Of a DNA stretch of 64,000 nt, positions 32,151 to 39,893 are shown piece after piece (position 1 is the stretch's first letter; each line of letters opens with the position of its first letter). The notes under the pieces are model-generated. The model did no database searches. It was given only the letters and a program-made list of their open reading frames with translations, and was not told the DNA's origin. The DNA is from CAYNST01 sp964546435 (GTDB taxonomy: Bacteria; Pseudomonadota; Gammaproteobacteria; Pseudomonadales; Cellvibrionaceae), in contig CAZJKJ010000010.1 in assembly GCA_964546435.1 (NCBI GenBank), positions 1-64,000 of the forward strand, in the 5' to 3' direction. Made by a program: the position numbers and the translations under genes.

Positions 32151-32840
32151 CTAGATGGAGGCAAGACTTTTCACTAATGCTGGCATATAACCAGTCATAA
32201 CTGGCTGCTCCTTCATGACAAGCAGGTCATAGATCTGGCCACCAATCCCAGGCTTAACCTCCCCTTTATCGTCTCTTATTTTGTCCTTCGCAAAGTATAT
32301 GAACTCAAACAATGAAGAGATGGACTCGGGAAACTCGCTCCGCAGACTGCCTTCTGCGCTCTCATGAATTACAGGTGACACGATGAAGATCTTGCGCACC
32401 CTTAAAGACTCAATGAGCGCCAGGATGTTTGTACGCACAACAGCATTACAGCTGCCCGAAATAACTGATTTCACAACGATCAGTGACTCTGCCGTTTCAT
32501 ACCCAGGCTGCAAGTATCTATGGACAATTGGAGCTACGCTAGTTTCGGGAATAGCGCAATGGTTGTTCCAGAAAACCGCCACAAGTGGATCATGTTGAGA
32601 CGACCTGAGTGAATCTATCACCCCTCGGGCGAGATAATCTGCATCCTCCGCTGTAGACGCAACAAGGCACCTGGTTGGAGAAGACATTTTTCGGCTCGCC
32701 ACTTCACCCAGATATCGTCCAAGCCTGGTCATGCTCTGCTGATAAGCCGAGGGCTGTGATCGAGAAGCCAGCAAAGAATCGAGTGCCTGGATCGCAGCTT
32801 GATTAGCGAAATCACTGTAAGCTCGCCCATTAACGTTCAT
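32151..32840 (-). CDS. Phosphoribosyltransferase-like protein
   Basis: A 229-residue soluble protein. The segment ESLIVVKSVISGSCNAVVRT resembles the PRPP loop of a type I phosphoribosyltransferase, followed by IESLRVRKIFIVSPVI. Near the end, YFAKDKIRDDKGEVKPGIGG recalls orphan PRTases related to uracil phosphoribosyltransferase. The acidic pair usual in the PRPP loop is not clear, so activity is uncertain. Its base composition looks less GC-rich than the neighbours, which may indicate separate acquisition. AAGGA before the ATG supports the start. Confidence 0.5.
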   Translation of the reverse strand: MNVNGRAYSDFANQAAIQALDSLLASRSQPSAYQQSMTRLGRYLGEVASRKMSSPTRCLVASTAEDADYLARGVIDSLRSSQHDPLVAVFWNNHCAIPETSVAPIVHRYLQPGYETAESLIVVKSVISGSCNAVVRTNILALIESLRVRKIFIVSPVIHESAEGSLRSEFPESISSLFEFIYFAKDKIRDDKGEVKPGIGGQIYDLLVMKEQPVMTGYMPALVKSLASI

Positions 32841-32912
32841 AGTAATTCCTTGGGTGTCTACTCTTTCAGCTCAGCTTACGCCGCGCCCATCTGCCAGGAC
32901 CGTCCATATCTT

Positions 32913-33215
32913 TCAAACCTCCGACCGACGGTCGAGGGGCGCCACGGCCGACCGTGATTGCTGATCCTGATCGATACCAAGCCCGCTTGAGCAGTGATCA
33001 CAGTTATTGAACCTGGCAGCGCCTGCAAGATCGTATTGAGGCCAAAGCCGCTCAAGGGTTGATCTTCGCATCACCAGAGTCTCACCAAGAGGGGCGCTGC
33101 CGCCAAGAAATAATGTGACCGCCCCGCAGCGACAAATCGCGTGCGAGCTGCCAGAGCTTTTTTGACCCAGGCGCGCGTAGGGCGCAAGCGCAAGCTCTGC
33201 GGTTGTCCGGATCAT
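32913..33215 (-). CDS. Small protein with possible zinc ribbon
   Basis: A 100-residue protein whose ATG at 33215 follows GGGGAT. CRCG (residues about 27-30) and NNCDHC (about 68-73) form a Cx1C...Cx2C pattern that could bind zinc. Between them lies LFLGGSAPLGETLVMRRS. The C-terminus is polar. An AT-rich island lies at 33233-33262. It follows thymidylate synthase on the same strand but has its own promoter-like block. No family recognised. Confidence 0.5.
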   Translation of the reverse strand: MIRTTAELALAPYARLGQKSSGSSHAICRCGAVTLFLGGSAPLGETLVMRRSTLERLWPQYDLAGAARFNNCDHCSSGLGIDQDQQSRSAVAPLDRRSEV

Positions 33216-33349
33216 GATTGATCCCCAGGTTGAAATATATAGTTTACCGGTAATACATAAAACGGGCAATGATCAGGAGCACCCATTGCGGGACAGTAAA
33301 AGCAAGGCATCTGTGTCACCTCGTGCAGGCCCATGCACTTAGCGCAGGC

Positions 33350-34273
33350 TCAGACCGCCATGGGCGGGCGGGCAGCACGATAGGGCGTGGCGTTGACTTT
33401 GTGGCCGTCAAGGGCGAGATCGGTAAATTTAAGTCCAAGCACATCTTTTAGCGAGCCGAGCTCCTTATTGATTGAAAGCGTTACCGGCTCCTCATAAAAA
33501 TCGCGCTGCAAGGTTTCCTTGACGTACTCGATCTGATTGGAATAGATGTGCGCATCGACAAGAAGACAGGACAATACCCCGGGGGTATAGCCAAGGGATT
33601 TGGCCATTGCCGTAAGATACACCGCGTACTGCTGAACATTGTACGGGGTGCCAAAGAGCACATCGGCCGATCGGGAGATGACCTTAAGACTCAGAACAAT
33701 CCTGCCATCATTATCCGGATCGGCAAGGGCGGTGAACTGGTGGCTCCACCAACAAGGCGGAAGCGCCATCTCGTGCTCCTGGGCGGGGTTCCAGATCGAG
33801 ACCACATGCCGGCGGCTAAAGGGGTTTTGCTTCAAGTCGCCCCAGAGCCGCTCGATCTGATCGATGCCGCCTACCGGGCGAAAATCCGCATCGTAATCAC
33901 CCTGGTAGTTACGAAACTGAAATCCGTAGGCCTTACCCATATGACCCACAGGCAGGTGCTGAAGACTGCGCCCATCGAGAAACTCCCGAGTGGTGTTGCC
34001 TGCCCAGAAGTTGATGCCCTTGGGTGCGAGGTAGTTATGGATATCGACCCGTCCGTTCAAAAACCCCCAGTACTCCTCAAAGGCCGGGCGAAGCCCGGTG
34101 GGCCGAACGGATGGGGCTGGGAATCTCTCGCGCAGATCAAAATACAGCGTCGCATCGCATATCTTTTTACAGCCAAGCCCCGTGCGATCGAGCGTGTCGA
34201 TGCCGAAGTCCAGAATGCGGCGTAAAAGCGCAAGATAACCGCGCTCGTCTTTAAAGATACTCGGTGCGAACAT
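33350..34273 (-). CDS. thyA: Thymidylate synthase
   Basis: A 307-residue enzyme that methylates dUMP to dTMP using methylenetetrahydrofolate. Motifs in order: TLDRTGLGC with the phosphate-binding Arg30, EEYWGFLNG, SRRHVVSIWNP, LPPCWWSHQF with nucleophile Cys174, RSADVLFGTPYNVQQYA with Asn212 marking uracil specificity, and DAHIYSNQ. It ends in PPMAV like other ThyA proteins. The residue after the catalytic Cys is Trp instead of the usual His. GAGG lies six bases before this ATG; a longer upstream frame exists. It works with DHFR (52443-53036) and dUTPase (11695-12348). Confidence 0.92.
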   Translation of the reverse strand: MFAPSIFKDERGYLALLRRILDFGIDTLDRTGLGCKKICDATLYFDLRERFPAPSVRPTGLRPAFEEYWGFLNGRVDIHNYLAPKGINFWAGNTTREFLDGRSLQHLPVGHMGKAYGFQFRNYQGDYDADFRPVGGIDQIERLWGDLKQNPFSRRHVVSIWNPAQEHEMALPPCWWSHQFTALADPDNDGRIVLSLKVISRSADVLFGTPYNVQQYAVYLTAMAKSLGYTPGVLSCLLVDAHIYSNQIEYVKETLQRDFYEEPVTLSINKELGSLKDVLGLKFTDLALDGHKVNATPYRAARPPMAV

Positions 34274-34300
34274 GAAGGGCCTCGGTGGGTGGGTGAACAA

Positions 34301-34345
34301 TGCTAATTAATATATCAAAAATAATATAATAAGTCAATAAATAAG
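34301..34345 (-). promoter_or_regulatory. Promoter-like AT-rich island for thymidylate synthase
   Basis: A 45-base stretch containing ATATATCAAAAATAATATAA lies about 30 bases upstream of the thymidylate synthase start. Confidence 0.5.
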
Positions 34346-34370
34346 GGGCCGAAAAAAGCCCATGCCCGCC

Positions 34371-34943
34371 TTAAAGCCCGGGCAAAATCGCAGCAAGATC
34401 TATCGGACCCGGGGTGCGCCTGCGCTCATCGATAACGGCAAGCCCGTGCTGGATGATAAGACTTGCCACCCGGTGCAGCGTCTTATCCCCCTCGATCAGC
34501 ACCGCCAGCAGCTCGGCCTTCTCCTGAAGGTAGATCTGCGCGAACACCGGATCATCATAGGCGATGGTGCGGGTGTTATCGATAATATCGCCAAGCTTGA
34601 TGGTTTTTGCCTGAGGACATGCGGCCGCGCTATGGGCCCGATCAATCTGCTTGCGAAGAGCTCTTGGTCCATCTTGCGGGCAGCTGACATCACTTAGCAT
34701 GCGCACAAGAGATCCGGTCTGCCGCCCGAACAGCCGCTCAATCTCCTCATGAGTGGCGCTGGTGTCCTCGACCGTATCGTGTAGAAAACTTGCAGCGATC
34801 ATGGCCTCGGTGTGCGGCACTTGCGAGACGATCCGGGCGACCGCCTCGGGGTGTACGAAGTAGGGGGCGCCGCTGAATTTGCGGACCTGGGATGCGTGCT
34901 GAATTTGCGCGTAGCGCCGTGCGCGCTCAATCAATTGACTCAT
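34371..34943 (-). CDS. RelA/SpoT-type HD hydrolase
   Basis: A 190-residue single-domain protein matching the HD hydrolase of SpoT and Mesh1, which removes pyrophosphate from (p)ppGpp. Motifs: HASQVRKFSGAPYFVHPEAV with His31, AASFLHDTVEDT with His55-Asp56 and the following ED, and AKTIKLGDIIDNTRTI with the distal Asp. No synthetase domain follows. It could blunt the host stringent response or process another nucleotide. Only a weak AAGA precedes the ATG; an AT-rich island lies at 34978-35000. Confidence 0.8.
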   Translation of the reverse strand: MSQLIERARRYAQIQHASQVRKFSGAPYFVHPEAVARIVSQVPHTEAMIAASFLHDTVEDTSATHEEIERLFGRQTGSLVRMLSDVSCPQDGPRALRKQIDRAHSAAACPQAKTIKLGDIIDNTRTIAYDDPVFAQIYLQEKAELLAVLIEGDKTLHRVASLIIQHGLAVIDERRRTPGPIDLAAILPGL

Positions 34944-35176
34944 GGCGTCTTAACCCGCCGGCAAGTGCTCTGCCGCTTAATAAATATAGACTTATTATAT
35001 GTAGCCAGCCCGCCCGCGTCAAACCCGGATGCGTGAAGCGCTCGGTGTGAGAGGATCACAAATGCGGTGCATTGCTCGAGTGTGCCGTGTATAATATTGC
35101 AATATATAATAAATCGGAATCGGCCACTATGCGCTACGTGCGCGGTGGGGATTTCCGCAACAAGGAAAGAGGTTCT

Positions 35177-35668
35177 ATGAATCAGGCCATCATTATCTCA
35201 GGGCACCATAAAATGCAGGACGATCTGCCGTTTTTGCAGTGGGGTTTTACCATAAAAAACCCCGCCGGCGCTTTCTCATTTATAGAGCACGAGGGCACCC
35301 GACTGGCCCTTACTGAGCGTAACTACTATTTTGGTAAAAAAACTGATCAGAAGATTCACTACCAGCACATGAGCACCGAGAACAGTAGCGCCAAGTTCTA
35401 CAAGGATATCTACGTTGAGATTGATCACAACCTTTTTATCGCCGCAGGGATCTGCACCGATACGAACATTGAGCAGAAGATTGAGCAGATCGCCCGGGCA
35501 GAAAAGAGCATAACCGCAGAGCGAAGAGCGGCCTTTAAAAGCACGATCATCATGATCGATAATAATGCGCCCCCGTCGATCCAAAGCATTCTCGACAAAT
35601 TACACGGCGCGCTGCAACAAGGCCATGAGGGCAAGGCCGATGCCGATGCCACTGCCGAGGGTCCTTAA
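35177..35668 (+). CDS. Unknown protein, 163 residues
   Basis: AGAGG five bases before the ATG at 35177 marks the start; the frame extends upstream but without a better site. The N-terminal half is beta-rich (QAIIISGHHK, GFTIKNPAGAFSFIEHEG, LALTERNYYFG) and the C-terminal half helical (IEQKIEQIARAEKSITAERR). The end is acidic and Ala-rich. No family recognised. A promoter-like block (TATAATATTGCAATATATAA) lies at 35088-35107. Confidence 0.6.
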   Translation: MNQAIIISGHHKMQDDLPFLQWGFTIKNPAGAFSFIEHEGTRLALTERNYYFGKKTDQKIHYQHMSTENSSAKFYKDIYVEIDHNLFIAAGICTDTNIEQKIEQIARAEKSITAERRAAFKSTIIMIDNNAPPSIQSILDKLHGALQQGHEGKADADATAEGP

Positions 35669-35730
35669 TTTACCAGACGCCGAGCGCGGCCTTCGTGGGC
35701 CGCTTAAGTGTCGGTGTGTAGGGACTAAAG

Positions 35731-35753
35731 AGCCGGCATGAGCCGGCTTTTTT
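35731..35753 (+). terminator. Rho-independent terminator
   Basis: AGCCGGC and GCCGGCT form a stem with a four-base loop followed by six T, after the gene at 35177-35668. Confidence 0.85.
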
Positions 35754-35840
35754 ACGCCCATCGCGTGCGCACCCAGGCTAACTGCAAGGTGCGCTTAGAT
35801 GCGCGCGCAGTGCATTATCAGGATCATGCGCACCGCAGGT

Positions 35841-35875
35841 TATCAAAATATTTATTAATGCTTATATTATATCGA
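35841..35875 (+). promoter_or_regulatory. Promoter-like AT-rich island
   Basis: AATATTTATTAATGCTTATA and following A/T lies about 110 bases upstream of the start at 35984; a second short block, CACTATATTGACC, lies closer at 35930. The rest of 35754-35983 shows no gene. Confidence 0.4.
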
Positions 35876-35983
35876 AAAAGACTAAAAACGGGGATTTACA
35901 TTACTTAAATGTTGACGCGCGCCGCCCAATCACTATATTGACCATCAACTTTGTCTGGTAAATGTCTATCCCGGAGCGATCCA

Positions 35984-36781
35984 ATGTGGTGTGCGATAAC
36001 AGGTGATTATGTTGGAAGTGCCTATGAGGCCGCGCCGCTAAAGGGCTACGATCTGCCTCTGGTGGTAAGGGGTAAGAGCACCATCACCGATGACACGGTG
36101 CTGCTGGCAGCCTCGGTTGATGCGCTGCTGCATAATCGCAGCTTTGATGAGGCGTATCGGGACTGGGCCGGGCGCTACCCGGGTGCAGGCTACGGGGCGC
36201 GCTTTAGCGCCTGGCTTGGTGGCGCTGCGCCCGGGGACTCCTTTGGTAACGGGGCGGCCGTGCGGGCAGCCCCGATCGGCTGGATCGCAACAAGCGAGGA
36301 GGAGGCGCTAAGGCTTGCGCGGGACTCGGCGATTTGTAGCCACGATCACCCTGAGGCGCTAAGCGGCGCGCAGGCGATCGCGCTTAGCGTTTACTGCTTA
36401 CGGGCGGGTCTTAGCCCCGAGCAGCTCGGCGCTAAGCTTCACGCGCAGTTTGACTATCTTCTTTATTTCGATCTGGATCAGCTAAGTGAGGATTACAGCT
36501 TTGACAGCTCGGCTGAGAACACCGTGCCGCTTGCTATCTACATAGGCCTTCAGGCCAAAAGCCATGAGGATTGCCTGCGTAAATGCCTGCTGGTGGGCGG
36601 GGACACCGACACCATTATGACCATGGCCTGTGCGATCTATGAGGCGCGCCCGGCGGCGCTGATCGATCGGGCGATCTGTGCTCAGGTGCGCCATCATGTG
36701 CAGCAGCACTTCCCCGACATTGCAAAGATGATCGATGCGCTGATTGTGCACTGCACCTTGCGCGATGTATCCGGTGAGTGA
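35984..36781 (+). CDS. ADP-ribosylglycohydrolase (DraG/ARH family)
   Basis: A 265-residue enzyme expected to remove ADP-ribose from modified targets using two magnesium ions. Family motifs occur in order: ITGDYVGSAYE (residues 5-15), STITDDTVLL with the metal-binding TDD (about 34-37), GDSFGNGAAVRAAPIGW, HPEALSGAQAIALSVY, and LLVGGDTDTIMTM with the second metal site. All key acidic residues are present, so it should be active. GGAG seven bases before the ATG supports this start. It is the natural counterpart of the ART-like proteins at 19608, 29356, 45023 and 47421. Confidence 0.88.
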   Translation: MWCAITGDYVGSAYEAAPLKGYDLPLVVRGKSTITDDTVLLAASVDALLHNRSFDEAYRDWAGRYPGAGYGARFSAWLGGAAPGDSFGNGAAVRAAPIGWIATSEEEALRLARDSAICSHDHPEALSGAQAIALSVYCLRAGLSPEQLGAKLHAQFDYLLYFDLDQLSEDYSFDSSAENTVPLAIYIGLQAKSHEDCLRKCLLVGGDTDTIMTMACAIYEARPAALIDRAICAQVRHHVQQHFPDIAKMIDALIVHCTLRDVSGE

Positions 36782-36796
36782 CGGCGGTGAAGTCCT

Positions 36797-36834
36797 GCAT
36801 TAATGCTAATGTACGCATCCATTAGCATTAATGC
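36797..36834. repeat. Perfect 15-base inverted repeat
   Basis: GCATTAATGCTAATG and CATTAGCATTAATGC are separated by eight bases, 15 bases after the ADP-ribosylglycohydrolase stop. Each arm also contains the palindrome GCATTAATGC. No T run follows. It may be a terminator, a regulator-binding site or a replication element. Confidence 0.7.
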
Positions 36835-36865
36835 GGGATAAGATCGTGATTATCCTGCACATTGA

Positions 36866-36900
36866 CAAAATAATATCATTGATATATAATATAGCATGAA
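36866..36900 (+). promoter_or_regulatory. Promoter-like AT-rich island for helicase
   Basis: ACAAAATAATATCATTGATA followed by TATAATATAGC ends about 20 bases before the helicase start. Confidence 0.55.
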
Positions 36901-36918
36901 ATAAAAGATGGTATTGAT

Positions 36919-38952
36919 ATGAGACTGAGCGCCGAGCAGGCCGATGCGAGCGAGCACCGCGGAGGGCACGCCCGCATGGTGGCGGTTGCCGGGTCGGGTA
37001 AAACCGAAACCCTGGTGCACTACCTTGCGGGTCTTCTAAGCGCCTCAAAGCGCAGCCCAGAGGTTCTGGTGCTTATGTACAATAAGGCGGCCCGGGTCGC
37101 GTTTGATGAGCGGTTACGATTGCGCCTTGCGCGGGGGTTGCCTGCGCCGAAAGTGAAAACTCTGCACGCGATGGGCCTTGAGATCTTAAAGGCCCTGGCA
37201 CAAAGCGGGCACATTCAGATCTCATCGTTTGAGCCGATGGCAGATATTGTTGTCGATCTTAAGCTCAAAAGTCTTTTTGCAGAGCATCCTGTAACGCGCG
37301 CCGATGCGAAAGAGGAGGACAAGATCCAGGAGTGGGTGGATCTTGCCAGGCACTTTGGCACGATCGCTAAAAGCCGGCTTGAGCCGCCGCGAATCGTTTT
37401 TGACTCGATCTGCGACGACGCCACCAAGGTGCCTGTGGTGCAGGTGTTTGAGCAGCTTGAGAGCTGGCGAGAAGAGCAGCAGCTCATCGGCTTTGATGAC
37501 ATGGTTTATGATGTCGTTAACTTCTTTAAGAAAAACCCCGCAATAGCTGAGCGCTTTGGCGATCGTTATGATCAGATCCTGGTCGATGAGTACCAGGACA
37601 TAAACCCCGTGCAGCACCAGCTTCTGAAGGTGCTGGCAGGTAAGCGCGCCCAGGTGATGGTGATTGGGGACCCGGATCAGACCATTTACGAGTTTCGTGG
37701 CAGCTGCCCCTCGTTCATCACAACCGCATTTGGCTCGGACTTTACCGAAAGTAAAACCTACGGGCTCACCCGTACTTTTCGCTTCGGTCACGCGCTTGCG
37801 CTGTGTGCGAATCATCTGATACACCATAATCAGGCGCGCGAGCCGCTTTTGACGATAAGCCACTCAAGTGATCTGCAAACGCGCGTCAAGCTGCGCCAGA
37901 CCGATGATCACGGGCAGACGGTCGCAGGCGCTATCGCCCGCCTTGGCGCCGCCGGTAAGCCGCTCAAGGACATTGCGGTGCTCGCCCGGCTATGGTCCTA
38001 CATCCGCCCGGTGGAGCTTGAGCTTTTACTTGCAGGGATACCCTATTCGATCGACGGTGAGAAGAGCGTGCTGCGCTGTCGGGAGCTGCGCCCGTTGCTG
38101 CATCTGATAGAGATTATGGCAGGGGACTTTAGCGCCCGCACAAAGCGTGAGAAAACTGAGGCGCTGCTTGATCTTATGCGCTGCCCGGCGGTTCGCATCA
38201 AGCAGGTGCAGCTTCGTAAAGTAGCATCGATCTGGTGCGAGAACCTTGATCGTCTCGGTCTTGTCGGCGGGCTCATCGCAGCGCTCCAAAGCGGCCTTAA
38301 TGGCTTTCAGCAGGGGCAGCTGCGCGAGCTTGCCGATGGGCTTAGAAAGATCGAGACCGCAGCACCGCTCGGAAAGCGACTAAGTGCCTACGTGGCGGCA
38401 GTCAACTACCAGGGCCGGCTTGAGAGGGATGCGCTCACCCAGGAAAGCGGCAAGGAGCAGGCGCGGGTGGTGCGCGCCTTTATCGCGTTTACCGAAAAGA
38501 TCAGCCTTACCCGAGACCCGATCGAGGTGCGCGATGTGATCGTGCGCATGCAGCAGCAGGCCGGGCAGTCGCGCAGTGACGGGGTTGCGCTAAGTACCTT
38601 TCACCGGGCCAAGGGCCTTGAGTGGGACAGTGTGTTCATTCCCAATGTGTGCGAAGGGCACGCGCCGTATCTTGCGCAAAAAGGCGCATCATTTAGCCTT
38701 GGCGATATCCAGAGCGAGCGCAGATTAATGTATGTGGCCATCACGCGGGCCAAGCGCAATCTTTTTCTGACCGCGCCGTGCGAGACCGATGAGGACAGCA
38801 CACCGAGCCGGTTCATCGAGGAGATGCAGATCGGGCAGTCGATCGATCTTGCCCGCCTCATCGACCAGGGCGCTGATCCGGGCGGTGCTGCGCGATCGCC
38901 GATCGCCTGCGAGTACACGAAGGCGATTGGCCGCATTCTCGCTGATCGCTAA
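36919..38952 (+). CDS. UvrD/Rep-type SF1A DNA helicase
   Basis: A 677-residue 3'-5' DNA helicase/translocase. All core motifs are present: Walker A VAVAGSGKTETL (residues 21-32), QILVDEYQDINPVQ (motif II), VMVIGDPDQTIYEFRG (III), LTRTFRFG (IV), ALSTFHRAKGLEWDSVFIP (V) and RRLMYVAITRAKRNLFL (VI). Length is typical for UvrD/Rep, and the C-terminal 60 residues are divergent. It could act in replication restart or recombination of the element. It has a dedicated promoter-like island and terminator. Confidence 0.92.
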   Translation: MRLSAEQADASEHRGGHARMVAVAGSGKTETLVHYLAGLLSASKRSPEVLVLMYNKAARVAFDERLRLRLARGLPAPKVKTLHAMGLEILKALAQSGHIQISSFEPMADIVVDLKLKSLFAEHPVTRADAKEEDKIQEWVDLARHFGTIAKSRLEPPRIVFDSICDDATKVPVVQVFEQLESWREEQQLIGFDDMVYDVVNFFKKNPAIAERFGDRYDQILVDEYQDINPVQHQLLKVLAGKRAQVMVIGDPDQTIYEFRGSCPSFITTAFGSDFTESKTYGLTRTFRFGHALALCANHLIHHNQAREPLLTISHSSDLQTRVKLRQTDDHGQTVAGAIARLGAAGKPLKDIAVLARLWSYIRPVELELLLAGIPYSIDGEKSVLRCRELRPLLHLIEIMAGDFSARTKREKTEALLDLMRCPAVRIKQVQLRKVASIWCENLDRLGLVGGLIAALQSGLNGFQQGQLRELADGLRKIETAAPLGKRLSAYVAAVNYQGRLERDALTQESGKEQARVVRAFIAFTEKISLTRDPIEVRDVIVRMQQQAGQSRSDGVALSTFHRAKGLEWDSVFIPNVCEGHAPYLAQKGASFSLGDIQSERRLMYVAITRAKRNLFLTAPCETDEDSTPSRFIEEMQIGQSIDLARLIDQGADPGGAARSPIACEYTKAIGRILADR

Positions 38953-38994
38953 GCGGCGGCCACTAATGCGCCGCGGCGCATTCGGTTACCAGCA

Positions 38995-39026
38995 CAAAAA
39001 AAGGCCGCTTTGCAGCGGCCCTTTTG
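38995..39026. terminator. Bidirectional Rho-independent terminator
   Basis: AAAAAAGGCCGCT and AGCGGCCCTTTT pair with a TTGC loop. A and T runs on both sides end the convergent genes 36919-38952 and 39077-39388. Confidence 0.85.
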
Positions 39027-39076
39027 TTGCAGCAGGGTTTATTAAAGGCAGCGCAGATAAGGATCATCGACGCCGG

Positions 39077-39388
39077 TTAAAAATCGTAGTCATCCTCTTC
39101 TTCCTCATCGCGGCGCGCCTGATTGTTAAGCCGATCAAGAAGGCTCTCAAAGTGCGTCATCGAATACACCTGGGCGTCCTTAGCAATGATGCCGGCATCG
39201 CGAAGGTGCTGGGCGATCTGGGCGGGGGATCTGACATCGCGCACAAAGCCATCGATGATAAGCTCTTCGGCCTGCTCGGTGTGAATCTCATAGACGGTGT
39301 TGCCGCCTTGATCGCGCACATCGGCGAAAAACTCGCCACGCTCATCAAGGTTAATGTAATAGCCGTAAAATGGGGTCTGGGCGCTCAT
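39077..39388 (-). CDS. Unknown acidic-tailed protein, 103 residues
   Basis: A soluble protein with a beta-rich N-terminus (TPFYGYYINLDERGEFFADV), a helical middle (SPAQIAQHLRDAGIIAKDA) and a strongly acidic C-terminus (RRDEEEEDDYDF). The acidic tail is typical of proteins that contact basic or DNA-binding partners, but no family is recognised. An AT-rich island lies at 39396-39424. Confidence 0.6.
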   Translation of the reverse strand: MSAQTPFYGYYINLDERGEFFADVRDQGGNTVYEIHTEQAEELIIDGFVRDVRSPAQIAQHLRDAGIIAKDAQVYSMTHFESLLDRLNNQARRDEEEEDDYDF

Positions 39389-39528
39389 GACAGTTCCATA
39401 TAATAAATGTAATACTAAATGTAGTTTACGCTAAATCTCATCCATGTAGAACAGCGCAGGCCAGAAAATCACCTCACCAATGGCCTCACGAGGCTTTGGC
39501 TCGTAAGTGCGACTGCGAAATTATCTTT

Positions 39529-39819
39529 TCACAGCCAGAATGCATGAATCGCAGGCAGCCGGTCATCGCCCCGATCGATCGCGTGACGGTTCTGCTCAAA
39601 GTACCGCTCATAGTGCGCCAGGTGCGCCGCGCAAAAATCCTCAAGCTCCTCCTCGCTCAGGCGCGGCGAGTAGACCGTATCGGGGTAGGTGGCGCTTTGC
39701 GCAAACTGAACTGTGCCATCGGGAAATAAAAGTAGACCGATGCCGCCAAGAAGAAATTCCACCCTGGAAATGGGCGAGCGTGCCGCAGCGCCATCGGGAT
39801 CAAAATACACTGTGCCCAT
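39529..39819 (-). CDS. Unknown protein downstream of NrdB gene
   Basis: A 96-residue protein starting MGTVYFDPDGAAARSPISRV, with a Gly/Leu-rich strand (LLGGIGLLLFPDGTVQFAQ) and a helical acidic end (SEEELEDFCAAHLAHYERYF). GGAT lies eight bases before the ATG. Only about 70 GC-rich bases separate it from the nrdB stop and no AT-rich island is present, so it is probably co-transcribed with nrdB. No family recognised. Confidence 0.6.
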   Translation of the reverse strand: MGTVYFDPDGAAARSPISRVEFLLGGIGLLLFPDGTVQFAQSATYPDTVYSPRLSEEELEDFCAAHLAHYERYFEQNRHAIDRGDDRLPAIHAFWL

Positions 39820-39893
39820 ATGAATTTATCCATTGTGAGGGCGGCCCCAGGCGCCCGCAAGGGCGGGTGCGCAACCCGGGGCGGGCCGGATGA

